Positions 8,306 through 17,253 of a stretch of 64,000 bases of DNA are shown here, piece by piece (positions within the stretch are counted from its first letter, which is position 1; the number at the start of each line of letters is the position of its first letter). The position numbers and the translations under genes were made by a program. The notes under the pieces were generated by a model. That model saw nothing but the letters and a program-made list of their open reading frames with translations. It did no database searches and was not told the origin of the DNA. Source of the stretch: Myxococcus landrumus (GTDB lineage: Bacteria > Myxococcota > Myxococcia > Myxococcales > Myxococcaceae); assembly GCF_017301635.1 (NCBI RefSeq), contig NZ_CP071091.1, positions 8,734,501 to 8,798,500 on the forward strand, read 5' to 3'.

Positions 8306-10399
8306 ATGGCCACCCACCCACCGTCCGCAGGGCCGTCCAACCGGCTCGCTCAAGAGCCCTCGCCGTACCTGCGCCAGCACGCCAGCAATCCGGTGGACTG
8401 GTTCGCGTGGGGAGATGAAGCGCTCGCGCGAGCGCGTGCCGAGGACAAGCCCATCCTGCTCTCGGTGGGCTACTCCGCGTGCCATTGGTGTCACGTGATG
8501 GCGCACGAGTCCTTCGAGTCGCCCGACACGGCGCGCCTGATGAACGAGGGGTTCATCAACATCAAGGTGGACCGCGAGGAGCGCCCGGACCTGGACCAGA
8601 TTTATCAAGGCGTGGTCCAGCTCATGGGGCAGGGCGGCGGCTGGCCGCTGACGGTGTTCCTCACGCCGGACCTGAAGCCCTTCTACGGCGGCACCTACTT
8701 CCCACCGGAGGACCGCTATGGCCGCCCGGGTTTCCCCCGCCTGCTGATGGCGCTGCGGGACGCGTGGGCGAACAAGCGCGAGGACATCCATCGCCAGGCC
8801 GCGCAGTTCGAGGAGGGCCTGGGGGAGCTGGCCGCGTACGGCCTGGACGCCGCGCCCGGGGTGTTGTCCTCGGAGGATGTGGTGTCGATGGGCCAGCGCA
8901 TGGCCCTGCAGGTGGACTCCGTGCACGGGGGCTTCGGCGGCGCGCCCAAGTTCCCCAACCCGATGAACTTCTCCCTGCTCTTGCGCGCGTGGCGGCGCGG
9001 CGGGGGTGAGTCGTTGCGGGACGCGGTGTTCCTCACGCTGGAGCGGATGGCGCTGGGCGGCATCTACGACCAGCTCGGGGGCGGCTTCCATCGCTACTCG
9101 GTGGATGCGCGCTGGTTGGTGCCGCACTTCGAGAAGATGCTCTACGACAACGCCCAGCTCGTGCACCTGTACTCGGAGGCGCAGCAGGTGGCGCCTCGGC
9201 CGCTGTGGCGCAAGGTGGTGGAGGAGACGGTGGAGTACGTGCGCCGCGAGATGACGGACGCGGGCGGCGCCTTCTACGCGGCGCAGGACGCGGACAGCGA
9301 GGGTGAAGAGGGCAAGTTCTTCGTGTGGCGCCCGGAGGAGATTCAGGCGGTGCTCCCGCCCGAGCGCGCGGAGCTCGTCATGCGCCACTTCCGTGTCACG
9401 CCGCTGGGCAACTTCGAGCACGGGGCCACGGTGCTGGAGGTCGTGGTGCCCGCGGAGACACTGGCCCGTGAGCGCAGCTTGCCGGTGGAGGCCGTGGAGC
9501 GTGAGCTGGCGGAGGCGCGTCAGGTGTTGTTCCAGGCGCGCGAGCGCCGCGTGAAGCCTGGGCGTGATGACAAGATTCTCGCGGGCTGGAATGGCTTGAT
9601 GATTCGCGGGCTGGCGATGGCCTCACGGGTCTTCGAGCGTCCGGACTGGGCGCGCCTCGCGGTCTCCGCCGCGGACTTCGTGCTCGCGAAGCTGTGGGAT
9701 GGGACGCGGCTGGCGCGCTCGTATCAGGAGGGGCAGGCGCGCATCGATGGCTTCCTCGAGGACTATGGCGACCTGGCCTCGGGTCTCACCGCGCTGTATC
9801 AGGCGACGTTCGACGTGAAGTACCTGGAGGCGGCGAAGGCGCTGGTGAAGCGCGCGGAGGCGCTCTTCTGGGATGCGGAGAAGCAGGCCTACCTCACCGC
9901 GCCGCGGGGACAGAAGGACCTGGTGGTGGCGACGTATGGCCTCTTCGACAACGCATTCCCCTCGGGGGCGTCCACGCTGACGGAGGCGCAGGTGGCGCTG
10001 GCGGCGCTCACGGGGGATGAGCATCACCTGGAGCTGCCATCGAAGTACGTCGCGAGGATGCGCGAGGGATTGGTGGCGAATGCGATGGGCTACGGCCACC
10101 TGGGGCTGGCGGCGGATTCGCTCCTCGACGGCGGTGCGGGAGTGACGTTCTCCGGCGCGCGCGACGCGGTGGCGCCGCTGCTGAGCGCGGCGAACCACGT
10201 CTACGCCCCGACGTTCGCCTTCGGCTGGAAGGAGGAGGGGACGCCCGTGCCCGCGCTCCTGAAGGAACTCTTCGAGGGGCGTGAGCCCGTAGCGGGGAAG
10301 GGCGCCGCGTACCTGTGCCGAGGCTTCGCGTGTGAGCTGCCTCGCACGGACGCGAAGGTTCTGGCTGAGCGGCTCGCGGAGAAGCCCAAGGGGGCTTGA
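8306..10399 (+). CDS. DUF255 thioredoxin-domain protein (YyaL / SSP411 family)
   Basis: 697 residues from the ATG at 8306; TTGGAG lies five bases upstream and supports it over in-frame ATGs at 8270 and earlier. The N-terminal DUF255 domain begins with the typical [12 protein letters not shown] and has the thioredoxin-like motif SACHWCHVM (Cys59 and Cys62), then [13 protein letters not shown]. The C-terminal two thirds form the (alpha/alpha)6 barrel common to the family ([41 protein letters not shown]). The family is found from bacteria to mammals and is nearly always this length; its chemistry is not established, with redox or sugar-epimerase-like roles proposed. A 9-base hairpin lies just after the stop. 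Confidence 0.93.
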   Translation: MATHPPSAGPSNRLAQEPSPYLRQHASNPVDWFAWGDEALARARAEDKPILLSVGYSACHWCHVMAHESFESPDTARLMNEGFINIKVDREERPDLDQIYQGVVQLMGQGGGWPLTVFLTPDLKPFYGGTYFPPEDRYGRPGFPRLLMALRDAWANKREDIHRQAAQFEEGLGELAAYGLDAAPGVLSSEDVVSMGQRMALQVDSVHGGFGGAPKFPNPMNFSLLLRAWRRGGGESLRDAVFLTLERMALGGIYDQLGGGFHRYSVDARWLVPHFEKMLYDNAQLVHLYSEAQQVAPRPLWRKVVEETVEYVRREMTDAGGAFYAAQDADSEGEEGKFFVWRPEEIQAVLPPERAELVMRHFRVTPLGNFEHGATVLEVVVPAETLARERSLPVEAVERELAEARQVLFQARERRVKPGRDDKILAGWNGLMIRGLAMASRVFERPDWARLAVSAADFVLAKLWDGTRLARSYQEGQARIDGFLEDYGDLASGLTALYQATFDVKYLEAAKALVKRAEALFWDAEKQAYLTAPRGQKDLVVATYGLFDNAFPSGASTLTEAQVALAALTGDEHHLELPSKYVARMREGLVANAMGYGHLGLAADSLLDGGAGVTFSGARDAVAPLLSAANHVYAPTFAFGWKEEGTPVPALLKELFEGREPVAGKGAAYLCRGFACELPRTDAKVLAERLAEKPKGA

Positions 10400-10418
10400 G
10401 CGCCGCGTGGCCTGGTGC

Positions 10419-10441
10419 GCACGGGCCCATGAGGCCCGTGC
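10419..10441. terminator. Bidirectional hairpin between convergent genes
   Basis: GCACGGGCC (10419-10427) pairs perfectly with GGCCCGTGC (10433-10441) around a 5-base loop. It lies between the ends of the convergent DUF255 and transglutaminase genes. No clear U-tract follows on either strand. Confidence 0.6.
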
Positions 10442-10457
10442 TCCCCGGTGCCCGGTG

Positions 10458-11951
10458 CTACTTGACCTCGACGACCTTCAGCGTGCCGATGAGGGGCGTG
10501 ATTTCCGCATTCCCCTCGGTGCCGAAGGCGAAGTGCGTGGCGTCCGCGACGGGCTGGTTGAAGGTCGGGTCCATCTGTGTCCACTCGCCAACGAAGACCT
10601 CCACCCACTCGTGCCAGTACAGCGCGGGCACGCCGTCCTGGTTCACCATGTAGATGACGCCGTCGATGCGCCGCGCGGGGATGCCCGCCGCGCGCAGCAG
10701 CGCCACCGACAACAGCGAGTGCTCGGTGCAATCGCCGCGCTTCTGGCGCAGCACGTCCGTGGCCCGGTCCGCGCTGGCCCCGTAGTCCTTCTCCAGATGC
10801 GAGGCCACCCACGTGTTCACCTTCAGGGCCGCCTGATACGCGTCCTTCTCGTCACCGATGATTTTCTTCGACTGCTCGCGGATGGCCGGAGCGCTGCTCT
10901 CCACCATGAGCGTGGACTTGAGGTTCTCTCCACCATCCGGGTCCGCCAGCGGCCGGCCCTTGAGCGAGGCCTTCGCGGGAGCGGCGGCCTTCAGCGTCAC
11001 CTCCACGCTGCCATCCGGCTTCGCGGAGAACTTCTGGCGGTACGAATCCACGCGGAACTTCTCCGGCAGCCCCTTCACCATCAGGTTCACGCTCCCGGGC
11101 ACCGCGCGCGCGGACTCGGGCAGCGGCTTGGGCAGCACCACGCGGGTGAGGCCGAACACCTCCACCAGGTCCATGCGCTTGGCGACGGCCTCCGTCTCCT
11201 TGCGCGCCTGCATCGTCTGGCCAAAGTCCACCAGCACCATCTCCCCGCGCTCGGTGACGTAGGTGGTGACGGGCACCTTCTCCTTGTCGGAGATGCTCGT
11301 GGCCTTGCCCAGCTTCACCTTCACCCCGTTCAGCGTCCGCTGCTCCGCGGGCTCCAGCGTCGTGGAGATGCCGTACGTCTCCAGGTCCATGCCATCCAGC
11401 ACGAAGCCGCGCACGTTCGCCTTGCGCAAGAGCGCCACGCGCGTCTGGTCCGCGTCCTCCACGCGCTCCTTCGCGGGCGGCGTCACCGGCAGCACCTCGT
11501 CCGCGTGGCCCAGGCGCTTGCGCACCACGCGCATGCCTCCCTCGGGCGTGGCCGTGCCCTCCAGCGTCTGGTCTCCACCATCACCGCGCTGCACCACGGA
11601 GAAGGACAGGAGCCGGCCCTCGGGCCTGGCCTCGTAGACGCGCTCCTCGCGGTGGTTCCGCTCCGACAGGCGCGTGCCGACCATGGCCTTGAAGACCATC
11701 TGGTTGATGCTCTTCACCTTCTGCGGCTCACCGGGCATCAGCACCAGGTCCGTGAAGAGCCAGCCCACCTTCTTGTCCATCAGGTACAGGCCGAAGAACT
11801 CGCCACCCTTGGGGCGGGGAGCCCGCACCGCGTCGGACAACGCGGCCTTGGAGGGAGCGGCGGGGGATTGCGCCCAGGCGGACGGCGCGCCCACCAGCAG
11901 GGCGGCCAAGGCCGCGAGGGCCAGGGACATCGGTCGGAGCGTGCGGGTCAT
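10458..11951 (-). CDS. Secreted transglutaminase domain protein
   Basis: 497 residues from the ATG at 11951; a signal peptide occupies about 1-27 (AWA-Q). The long middle region (30-360) matches the DUF-type module found ahead of transglutaminase cores in many Proteobacteria. The core carries a complete triad: Cys408 in KRGDCTEHS, His447 in YWHEWVEVF and Asp461 in QMDPTFN. It is probably a periplasmic peptidase or amidase-like enzyme. It follows the ATP-grasp and GNAT genes on the same strand with a 65-base gap and may be cotranscribed with them. Substrate unknown; family firm. Confidence 0.88.
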   Translation of the reverse strand: MTRTLRPMSLALAALAALLVGAPSAWAQSPAAPSKAALSDAVRAPRPKGGEFFGLYLMDKKVGWLFTDLVLMPGEPQKVKSINQMVFKAMVGTRLSERNHREERVYEARPEGRLLSFSVVQRGDGGDQTLEGTATPEGGMRVVRKRLGHADEVLPVTPPAKERVEDADQTRVALLRKANVRGFVLDGMDLETYGISTTLEPAEQRTLNGVKVKLGKATSISDKEKVPVTTYVTERGEMVLVDFGQTMQARKETEAVAKRMDLVEVFGLTRVVLPKPLPESARAVPGSVNLMVKGLPEKFRVDSYRQKFSAKPDGSVEVTLKAAAPAKASLKGRPLADPDGGENLKSTLMVESSAPAIREQSKKIIGDEKDAYQAALKVNTWVASHLEKDYGASADRATDVLRQKRGDCTEHSLLSVALLRAAGIPARRIDGVIYMVNQDGVPALYWHEWVEVFVGEWTQMDPTFNQPVADATHFAFGTEGNAEITPLIGTLKVVEVK

Positions 11952-12016
11952 CACGCCCCTTCTAACGGGGGAGGCGGCCAAAGTCTTCAACCGCCCCACA
12001 CCCCGTGCGCTGTGGA

Positions 12017-12484
12017 CTACAGCCGCTTGGTGAGGATGATGAGGTCGTCCCCCACCTTGTAGAAGTCGCGGATGCGCGCTTCCTCACCGTACTTCATGGA
12101 CGCGTAGAAGCCGCGCGTGGGGCCATAGGCCTCCGTGGCGCTGGTCTCCACGCGGATGAGCCGGCCATTCCTGCGCCGCAAATCCCCCTCCATGGCGGAC
12201 ACCAACGCCGCGCCCACGCCCTGTCCCCGGACCTCCGGAGCAGAGGCAATCCAGTACAGGTCGTAGCTGTCCTCCGTCATCGGCGTGGCCCCGTAGCAGA
12301 TGTAGCCCACGAGCTGGCCCGCGCGGTCCGCGACGATGATGGAGTAATCCGTGTTGCCGGGCGTCAGCGCGATGCCAACCAGCTCCGTGGCGACCTCAAC
12401 CTCCTGCGGCGAGAAGGTTTCGATCTTTCGAATCAGCGCGGCGAGGGGCTCCCGGTCCTTTCCTTCGATGGGACGGATGTCCAT
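12017..12484 (-). CDS. GNAT family N-acetyltransferase
   Basis: 155 residues from the ATG at 12484 (MDIRPIEGKD), the usual type of start for GNAT proteins. The acetyl-CoA pyrophosphate loop is visible as RGQGVGAAL (86-94), after a beta4 strand DLYWIASAP. It would move an acetyl group from acetyl-CoA to an amine of a small molecule, peptide or protein. The first 89 bases overlap the 3' end of the upstream ATP-grasp ligase gene in another frame, so translation of the two is likely coupled. Partnering with an ATP-grasp ligase suggests that the ligation product is acetylated (inference). Substrate unknown. Confidence 0.85.
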   Translation of the reverse strand: MDIRPIEGKDREPLAALIRKIETFSPQEVEVATELVGIALTPGNTDYSIIVADRAGQLVGYICYGATPMTEDSYDLYWIASAPEVRGQGVGAALVSAMEGDLRRRNGRLIRVETSATEAYGPTRGFYASMKYGEEARIRDFYKVGDDLIILTKRL

Positions 12485-13475
12485 GGGCTCTTTCAGAAGC
12501 GACCTCGACCAGTCGGGCGGCCAGGGCGGGATAGTCCATGCCCGCGGCTGCGGCGGCCCTGGCGAACCCAGCGCTGGGATGGAGGTCGCAGTTGGGGTTG
12601 ATATCGATGACGTAGGGCACGCCCTCCGGAGAAACCCGAAGGTCGACCCGTCCATAGTCCTGACAGTCGAGCGCTGCGAAGGCTTCCAGCGCTACCTGCA
12701 CACAGCGAGCTTCCAGCGCCGCATCCACCTGGCACGGCCCGGCGGGCGTATCCCGGTACTCGTCGGAGCCCTCCTCCCACTTGGCGCTGTACGACACGAT
12801 GTTCGGCCGAGCCTCGAAGGTCCGGCCGAAGTGGATTTCCGTCAACGGCAGCGCGCGCCGGGGCTGATTGCCCAACAGCGGCACGTAGATTTCGCGGCCG
12901 GGAATGAACTGCTCCACCAGCGCGGGCTGGTGGAAGTTGCGCAGCACCGCCTCGCAGGCGCGCACCAGCGCGGCGCGCTCGTACACCACCGAGTCGCCCG
13001 TCACGCCGACGCTCGCGTCCTCGCGCGCGGGCTTGACGATGAGCGGCCAGGGCAGGTCCACCGCCAGGGCGTCCTCCAGCCGCTCCACGACCCGGAAGGC
13101 GGGCGTGGACACGCCTCGGGCGCTCAACACTTCCTTGGCCTTGGGCTTGTGCAGCGCCAGGCCCAGCGACAGGGCGGACGAGCCGGTGTACGCCATGCCC
13201 AGCGCGTCCAGCAGGCACGGGACGGCCATCTCCCCGCGGCTGTCGGCGGCGAGCGACTCGCACAGGTTGACCACCAGGTCCGGCTGGCGCCGGCGCAGGG
13301 TGTCCACGAAGTCCAGCCGGTCCCCTTCGACGGCGAGCGGCTCGGCGACGGTGTCGCCCCGCGTGAGGGCCTCGGAGAGCGCGGCGGCGACTCGCACCAC
13401 GTCCTCTCGGGCCTCCCGTCCCGGGTCATCCTGGAGGAGCTCGTGGTCGCGGTTGTGCAGCAGAATGATGTGCAT
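12396..13475 (-). CDS. D-Ala-D-Ala ligase-like ATP-grasp protein
   Basis: 359 residues. An N-terminal preATP-grasp domain (1-110; LLHNRDHELL, VVNLCESLAADSRGE) is followed by the ATP-grasp domain with PLIVKPAREDASVGV (144-158), LVEQFIPGREI (186-196) and the metal-binding end DYGRVDLRVSPEGV...DINPNCDLHPS (273-301), all intact. Members join a carboxylate to an amine using ATP; D-Ala-D-Ala ligase is the best-known, but this one is divergent and stands with a GNAT gene rather than in a cell-wall cluster. The recognisable fold ends at about residue 330; the last 29 residues (basic, low-complexity) lie wholly in the overlap with the GNAT gene. Confidence 0.85.
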   Translation of the reverse strand: MHIILLHNRDHELLQDDPGREAREDVVRVAAALSEALTRGDTVAEPLAVEGDRLDFVDTLRRRQPDLVVNLCESLAADSRGEMAVPCLLDALGMAYTGSSALSLGLALHKPKAKEVLSARGVSTPAFRVVERLEDALAVDLPWPLIVKPAREDASVGVTGDSVVYERAALVRACEAVLRNFHQPALVEQFIPGREIYVPLLGNQPRRALPLTEIHFGRTFEARPNIVSYSAKWEEGSDEYRDTPAGPCQVDAALEARCVQVALEAFAALDCQDYGRVDLRVSPEGVPYVIDINPNCDLHPSAGFARAAAAAGMDYPALAARLVEVASERAHGHPSHRRKGPGAPRRADSKDRNLLAAGG

Positions 13476-13623
13476 TCGGAGGTGCCGGGAGGGTTACCAC
13501 GTCCCCCCGTTCCCGCCCAGTCCGCAGGTGACGGTTGGTTACCTCCTGGGCTACCTCCCGGCAGGGCTTGAAGTACGGTGGACTACCTCCCGTGGGGGTA
13601 TCCAGGAGTATGGAAAGGGCATC

Positions 13624-14922
13624 ATGCGCATCCGCGACCCCATCCACGGCACCATTCCGGTCAGCGACTCGGAAAAGGCCGTCATCGACAGCCGCCACTA
13701 CCAGCGGCTGCGGTACGTCCGTCAGCTCGGGTTCGGGGACCTGGCCTTCCCCGGCGCCACGCACACCCGGCACATCCATTCCCTGGGCGCCATGCACGTC
13801 GCCGCGCGCGTGTTCGGCGCGGTGGCCTCCCGCTCCTCGCTCCCCGAGGACGTCCGCGAGCGCTTCAGCACGGCCGTCCGGCTGGCGGTGCTCTGCCACG
13901 ACCTGGGACACATGCCGCTGTCCCATGCCTCGGAGCGCATCGCGCCCAAGCGTTCCCTGCTGCGGCTGCCCGGTTGGCTGGACTCGGTGGCGGAAGGTGA
14001 ACAGGCGACGCACGAGGACTACACCGCGAAAATCCTCCTGGACAGCCAGCTCACGCCCATCATCGAGCGCGAGTTCGGCGGGCGGGGCATCACCCCCATG
14101 GCCGCGGTGGCGCTGATTACCGGCGCCAGGCCCCCCAAGGACCCGGGCTTCACCTGGCAGGGCGTGGACTGGTCGCCGCTGTTGCGCGCCATCGTCTCCG
14201 GGGAGCTGGACGCGGACCGCATGGACTACCTGCTGCGTGACTCCTTCTACACGGGCGTCAACTACGGCCGGTACGACATGGATTGGATCATCAACAACCT
14301 CAATCCCGCGGTGAAGGACGGGCGGGCGTACCTCGCGCTGAGCCGGGCGGCGGCGTTCGCGTTCGAGGACTTCCTGCTCAGCCGCTACCACATGTTCGTG
14401 TCGGTGTACCTGCACCACACGTCGGTGAGCTTCGACCACATGCTGCGGCGCTACTACGAGGAGTCGCCCGGCGAGTTCGAGATTCCCTCGGACCCGGAGG
14501 CGTTCCTGCTCTGTGACGACTCGGCGCTCTGGTACACGCTGCGCCGCTCTCGCAACCGCTGGGCCCAGCGCATCATCACCCGCCAGGGCTTCAAGCTGCT
14601 GGCGCAGTTCACCGAGCGGGACGCGGGCTACGACTTGGAAGTGCTGCGCGGTGCGTTGGTGTCCTCGGGCTTCGAGCACTACGTCGTCGAGTCCGTGAAT
14701 GTGCTCAGCAAGTACACCTCGGGGCATGGGAACAGCAGCGGGCCGAGCTTGTTCATCATCGACGCGTCCACGGGCCGGTTGACGGAGGTGGCGCGATACA
14801 CGCCGCTGTATCAGCGCTACAGTGGCGCGGTGCGCCTGACGCGGCTGTACGTACGGCCGGACCAGTCCCAGGCGGCGCACGAGCTGATGGGCCAACTGCT
14901 GGGCCAGGCGGGGCAATCATGA
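13624..14922 (+). CDS. HD superfamily phosphohydrolase (dGTPase/SAMHD1-like)
   Basis: 432 residues from the ATG at 13624 (MRIRDPIHGTI), the standard start of this family; GGAAAGGG lies just upstream. HD-domain metal ligands are seen: His52 in RHIHSLG, His92-Asp93 in LCHDLGHMPLSH, and the Asp cluster in ELDADRMDYLLRDS (about 195-207). Members hydrolyse phosphate from nucleotides such as dNTPs; the SAMHD1-like layout (IRDPIHG, HSLG, HDLGH, DRMDYLLRD) makes a nucleotide substrate likely. The gene overlaps the Nudix-MBL gene by ATGA, suggesting both act on nucleotide or RNA metabolites. It is divergent from the ATP-grasp gene across a 148-base gap. Confidence 0.9.
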   Translation: MRIRDPIHGTIPVSDSEKAVIDSRHYQRLRYVRQLGFGDLAFPGATHTRHIHSLGAMHVAARVFGAVASRSSLPEDVRERFSTAVRLAVLCHDLGHMPLSHASERIAPKRSLLRLPGWLDSVAEGEQATHEDYTAKILLDSQLTPIIEREFGGRGITPMAAVALITGARPPKDPGFTWQGVDWSPLLRAIVSGELDADRMDYLLRDSFYTGVNYGRYDMDWIINNLNPAVKDGRAYLALSRAAAFAFEDFLLSRYHMFVSVYLHHTSVSFDHMLRRYYEESPGEFEIPSDPEAFLLCDDSALWYTLRRSRNRWAQRIITRQGFKLLAQFTERDAGYDLEVLRGALVSSGFEHYVVESVNVLSKYTSGHGNSSGPSLFIIDASTGRLTEVARYTPLYQRYSGAVRLTRLYVRPDQSQAAHELMGQLLGQAGQS

Positions 14923-16451
14923 GCGAGCGGCTTCCGAGTCTGGGTTTGGGTCTGGACTTCAGTCACGTCCCCAGCGAGCCGCGAGGCTCCGCGGTGGCGC
15001 TGCTGTACCGGCGCGTGGGTGCGGGCGTGGAGGTCTATTGGGTGAAGCGCGGCAAGGCGCTGGCCTTCGCCGGCGGCTTCTATGCGTTTCCCGGCGGCAA
15101 GCTGGACGCGGCGGACGCGGAGGTCCCCGTGCGTGGCGCGACGGGAGAGGACGCCGCGTTGCGCTCGGCCGCCGCGCGAGAGCTCTTCGAGGAGGCCGGC
15201 GTGCTCGTCGCCGAGGGCGCGGAGGCGCTCTCCCAGACGAAGCTGGACGCCCTGCGCAAGTCGCTGCTCGCCGGAAAGCTCGGCTGGGGCGCGCTGCTCC
15301 ACGAAGAGGGATTGTCGCTGCGGGCCGAGGACTTCCGGAGCGCGGGCCGGTGGATTACTCCGCCCGCGGTGCCGGTGCGCTTCGACACGCACTTCTACCT
15401 GGTGGAGATGCCGCCCAAGGCGCGCGCGGAGCTGTGGCCCGGAGAGCTGTCGGAGGGCGCGTGGGTGGCGCCCCACGCGGCGCTGGAGCGGTGGACGGAC
15501 GGCACCGCGCTCCTGCACCCGCCCGCGGTGCATGCGCTCCAGGTGCTGGGCTCGTTCCAGGATGAGGCGGATGCGCGGGCGCGGCTGTCCACGCCGCCGT
15601 ACTGCCCGGGCTACATCTCGCAGCGCATCGAGTTCCAGCGGGGCGTGCGCACCGTGGCGCTGGAGACCGCCACGCTGCCACCCGCGACACACACCAATGC
15701 GTATGTGCTGGGCAACGGCGAGCTGTTGCTGGTGGACCCGGGCTCGGGTGACGTGAAGCAGTACGCCAAGCTGCTGTCGCTCGTCGCGGGGCTGAAGTCG
15801 GAGGGGATGAAGCCCGTGGCCGTGGTGTTGACGCACCACCATGGCGACCACGTGGGCGGCGCCCGCGCGGTGAAGGAGCGGCTGGGCATTCCCCTGTGGT
15901 GTCACGCGCGCACGGCGCAGGCGCTGGACTTCCCGGCGGAGCGGCTCCTGGAAGACGGCGACGTGCTGGAGCTCGCGGGAGACGTGCCCCAGCGCTGGCG
16001 CGTGCTGCACACGCCCGGACATGCGCGGGGTCACATCTGCCTGGTGGACGAGCGCAGCCGCGCGGCGGTGGTGGGCGACATGGTGGCCGGCGTGGGCACC
16101 ATCGTCATCGACCCGCCCGAGGGCAACATGCGCGACTACCTCACGCAGCTCGCGAGGCTGCGCGACTTGCCCGTCACCACGCTGTATCCCGCGCATGGCC
16201 CGCCGCTGCCGGACGGCCCCGCGAAGCTCCAGGAGTACTTGAACCACCGCGCCCAGCGCGAGGCGCTCATCCTGGAGATGGTTCCGCCCGACGGCATCTC
16301 GCTCGCGAGGGTGGTGGAGCTGGCGTACGCGGACACGCACCCGCTGATGCACCCGGTGGCGGAGCGCAGCGCGCTGGCCACTCTGGAGAAGCTGGTGTCC
16401 GAAGGCCGCGTGCGCGAGGAGTCGTTGCAGTACTTCCGCGTGGCGAGGTGA
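14919..16451 (+). CDS. Nudix-like domain fused to a metallo-beta-lactamase-fold hydrolase (LACTB2-like)
   Basis: 510 residues. Residues about 22-215 form a Nudix-type domain: AFPGGKLD (56-63) then ARELFEEAGVLV (86-97), i.e. a Nudix box with a longer insert, as in NUDT19-like hydrolases. Residues about 225-510 form an MBL domain: THHHGDH (305-311), HTPGHARGH (about 362-370), VVGDM (about 384-388) and YPAHGPPL (about 424-431), followed by a winged-helix-like C-terminal region as in LACTB2/CPSF73-type proteins. LACTB2 relatives are RNA endonucleases or thioester hydrolases. One polypeptide with both hydrolases, coupled to an HD phosphohydrolase, suggests cleanup of nucleotides, CoA esters or RNA (inference). 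Confidence 0.88.
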   Translation: MSERLPSLGLGLDFSHVPSEPRGSAVALLYRRVGAGVEVYWVKRGKALAFAGGFYAFPGGKLDAADAEVPVRGATGEDAALRSAAARELFEEAGVLVAEGAEALSQTKLDALRKSLLAGKLGWGALLHEEGLSLRAEDFRSAGRWITPPAVPVRFDTHFYLVEMPPKARAELWPGELSEGAWVAPHAALERWTDGTALLHPPAVHALQVLGSFQDEADARARLSTPPYCPGYISQRIEFQRGVRTVALETATLPPATHTNAYVLGNGELLLVDPGSGDVKQYAKLLSLVAGLKSEGMKPVAVVLTHHHGDHVGGARAVKERLGIPLWCHARTAQALDFPAERLLEDGDVLELAGDVPQRWRVLHTPGHARGHICLVDERSRAAVVGDMVAGVGTIVIDPPEGNMRDYLTQLARLRDLPVTTLYPAHGPPLPDGPAKLQEYLNHRAQREALILEMVPPDGISLARVVELAYADTHPLMHPVAERSALATLEKLVSEGRVREESLQYFRVAR

Positions 16452-16456
16452 GCGAC

Positions 16457-16479
16457 GGGGCGCGCTTCAGAAGCGCCCC
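16457..16479. terminator. Hairpin at convergent gene ends
   Basis: GGGGCGC (16457-16463) pairs with GCGCCCC (16473-16479). It covers the 15-base gap and the stop of the convergent minus-strand gene, so it can stop transcripts from both sides. Confidence 0.55.
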
Positions 16480-17216
16480 ATCAACCCCAGGCGTGCGCCG
16501 TGCTCGGTCATCCCCGCGACGGGCATCAGCCGCACGCCGGTGTCGGCGCGCGACGGAGGCGGCGGCGTCACCGGGCGGTTGGCCTGATGGGACATCTCGT
16601 AGCCCGTCGTCGCGCCGATGATGGGGAGCAGCAGCAGCAGGGCGGAGACGGCCTGGTCGTCCTCGTCGAGTCCCAGGATGGCCGAGCCCAGGAGCGCGCC
16701 TCCCCAGCCGACGAGGCTTCCTCCCGCGGTGGCGAGGAACGTGCCCTTGCCATCCATCAGCCGTCCGCCCACCCACGTACCGGCGGGGACTCCGATGAGC
16801 AGGCCCGTGAGTCCACCGACGAGCGAGACGACCTGGCACTCGTCACAGCCCACCGTGGGCGCGCCAATCAGGTAGCCCACCAGCAGTCCCAACGCGCCAC
16901 CGGCGATTCCGCCCGTCGTCCCGCCGATGAACTCCACGGCCACGCGGGGGACGGGGTCCTCCGTGGTGACGGCGGGCTTCAGGCCCGGCCGGGTCTGCTC
17001 CGCCATGTCCGTGCTCGGAGGGGGGGCGGCCTCCTCGAGGTTCCTCGGCGTCGCATACGGGATGTCCTGCGGAGCGGGGACGAGCGGGGGCGGGGTCAGC
17101 TCGGGGGCCGGGCTCTGGGCGGGCTCGTTCTCGGGAGCCACCTGTGCACGAGCAAAGCCCGTGCTCGACAGGAGCAGGACGGCGAATCCAGCGGAGAGCG
17201 TGCGCGAAAGCCTCAC
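16467..17216 (-). CDS. Hypothetical secreted/membrane protein with glycine-rich hydrophobic core
   Basis: 249 residues. A signal peptide (1-24, FARA-Q) leads into a proline-rich stretch (about 25-90) and then a very glycine-rich hydrophobic block (about 96-205: GGTTGGIAGGALGLLVGYLIG, GGLTGLLIGVPAGTWVGG and similar; shown in pieces). The pattern is one of membrane-inserted glycine-zipper hairpins, often seen in small outer or inner membrane proteins. Two cysteines form CDEC at about 124-127. I recognise no named family. It lies 37 bases downstream of the cytochrome c-FTR1 gene on the same strand and may be cotranscribed. Confidence 0.7.
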   Translation of the reverse strand: MRLSRTLSAGFAVLLLSSTGFARAQVAPENEPAQSPAPELTPPPLVPAPQDIPYATPRNLEEAAPPPSTDMAEQTRPGLKPAVTTEDPVPRVAVEFIGGTTGGIAGGALGLLVGYLIGAPTVGCDECQVVSLVGGLTGLLIGVPAGTWVGGRLMDGKGTFLATAGGSLVGWGGALLGSAILGLDEDDQAVSALLLLLPIIGATTGYEMSHQANRPVTPPPPSRADTGVRLMPVAGMTEHGARLGLMGRF

Positions 17217-17253
17217 TCGGACACGCTACCGCAAGAAGCGGGGTGTCGTCGCG

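Noticed and set aside
12396-12484. Frameshift sequencing error joining ATP-grasp ligase and GNAT into one protein
   Set aside because: Both genes have complete, separate domain ends and the GNAT has its own plausible ATG; overlap fits better than a broken fusion.
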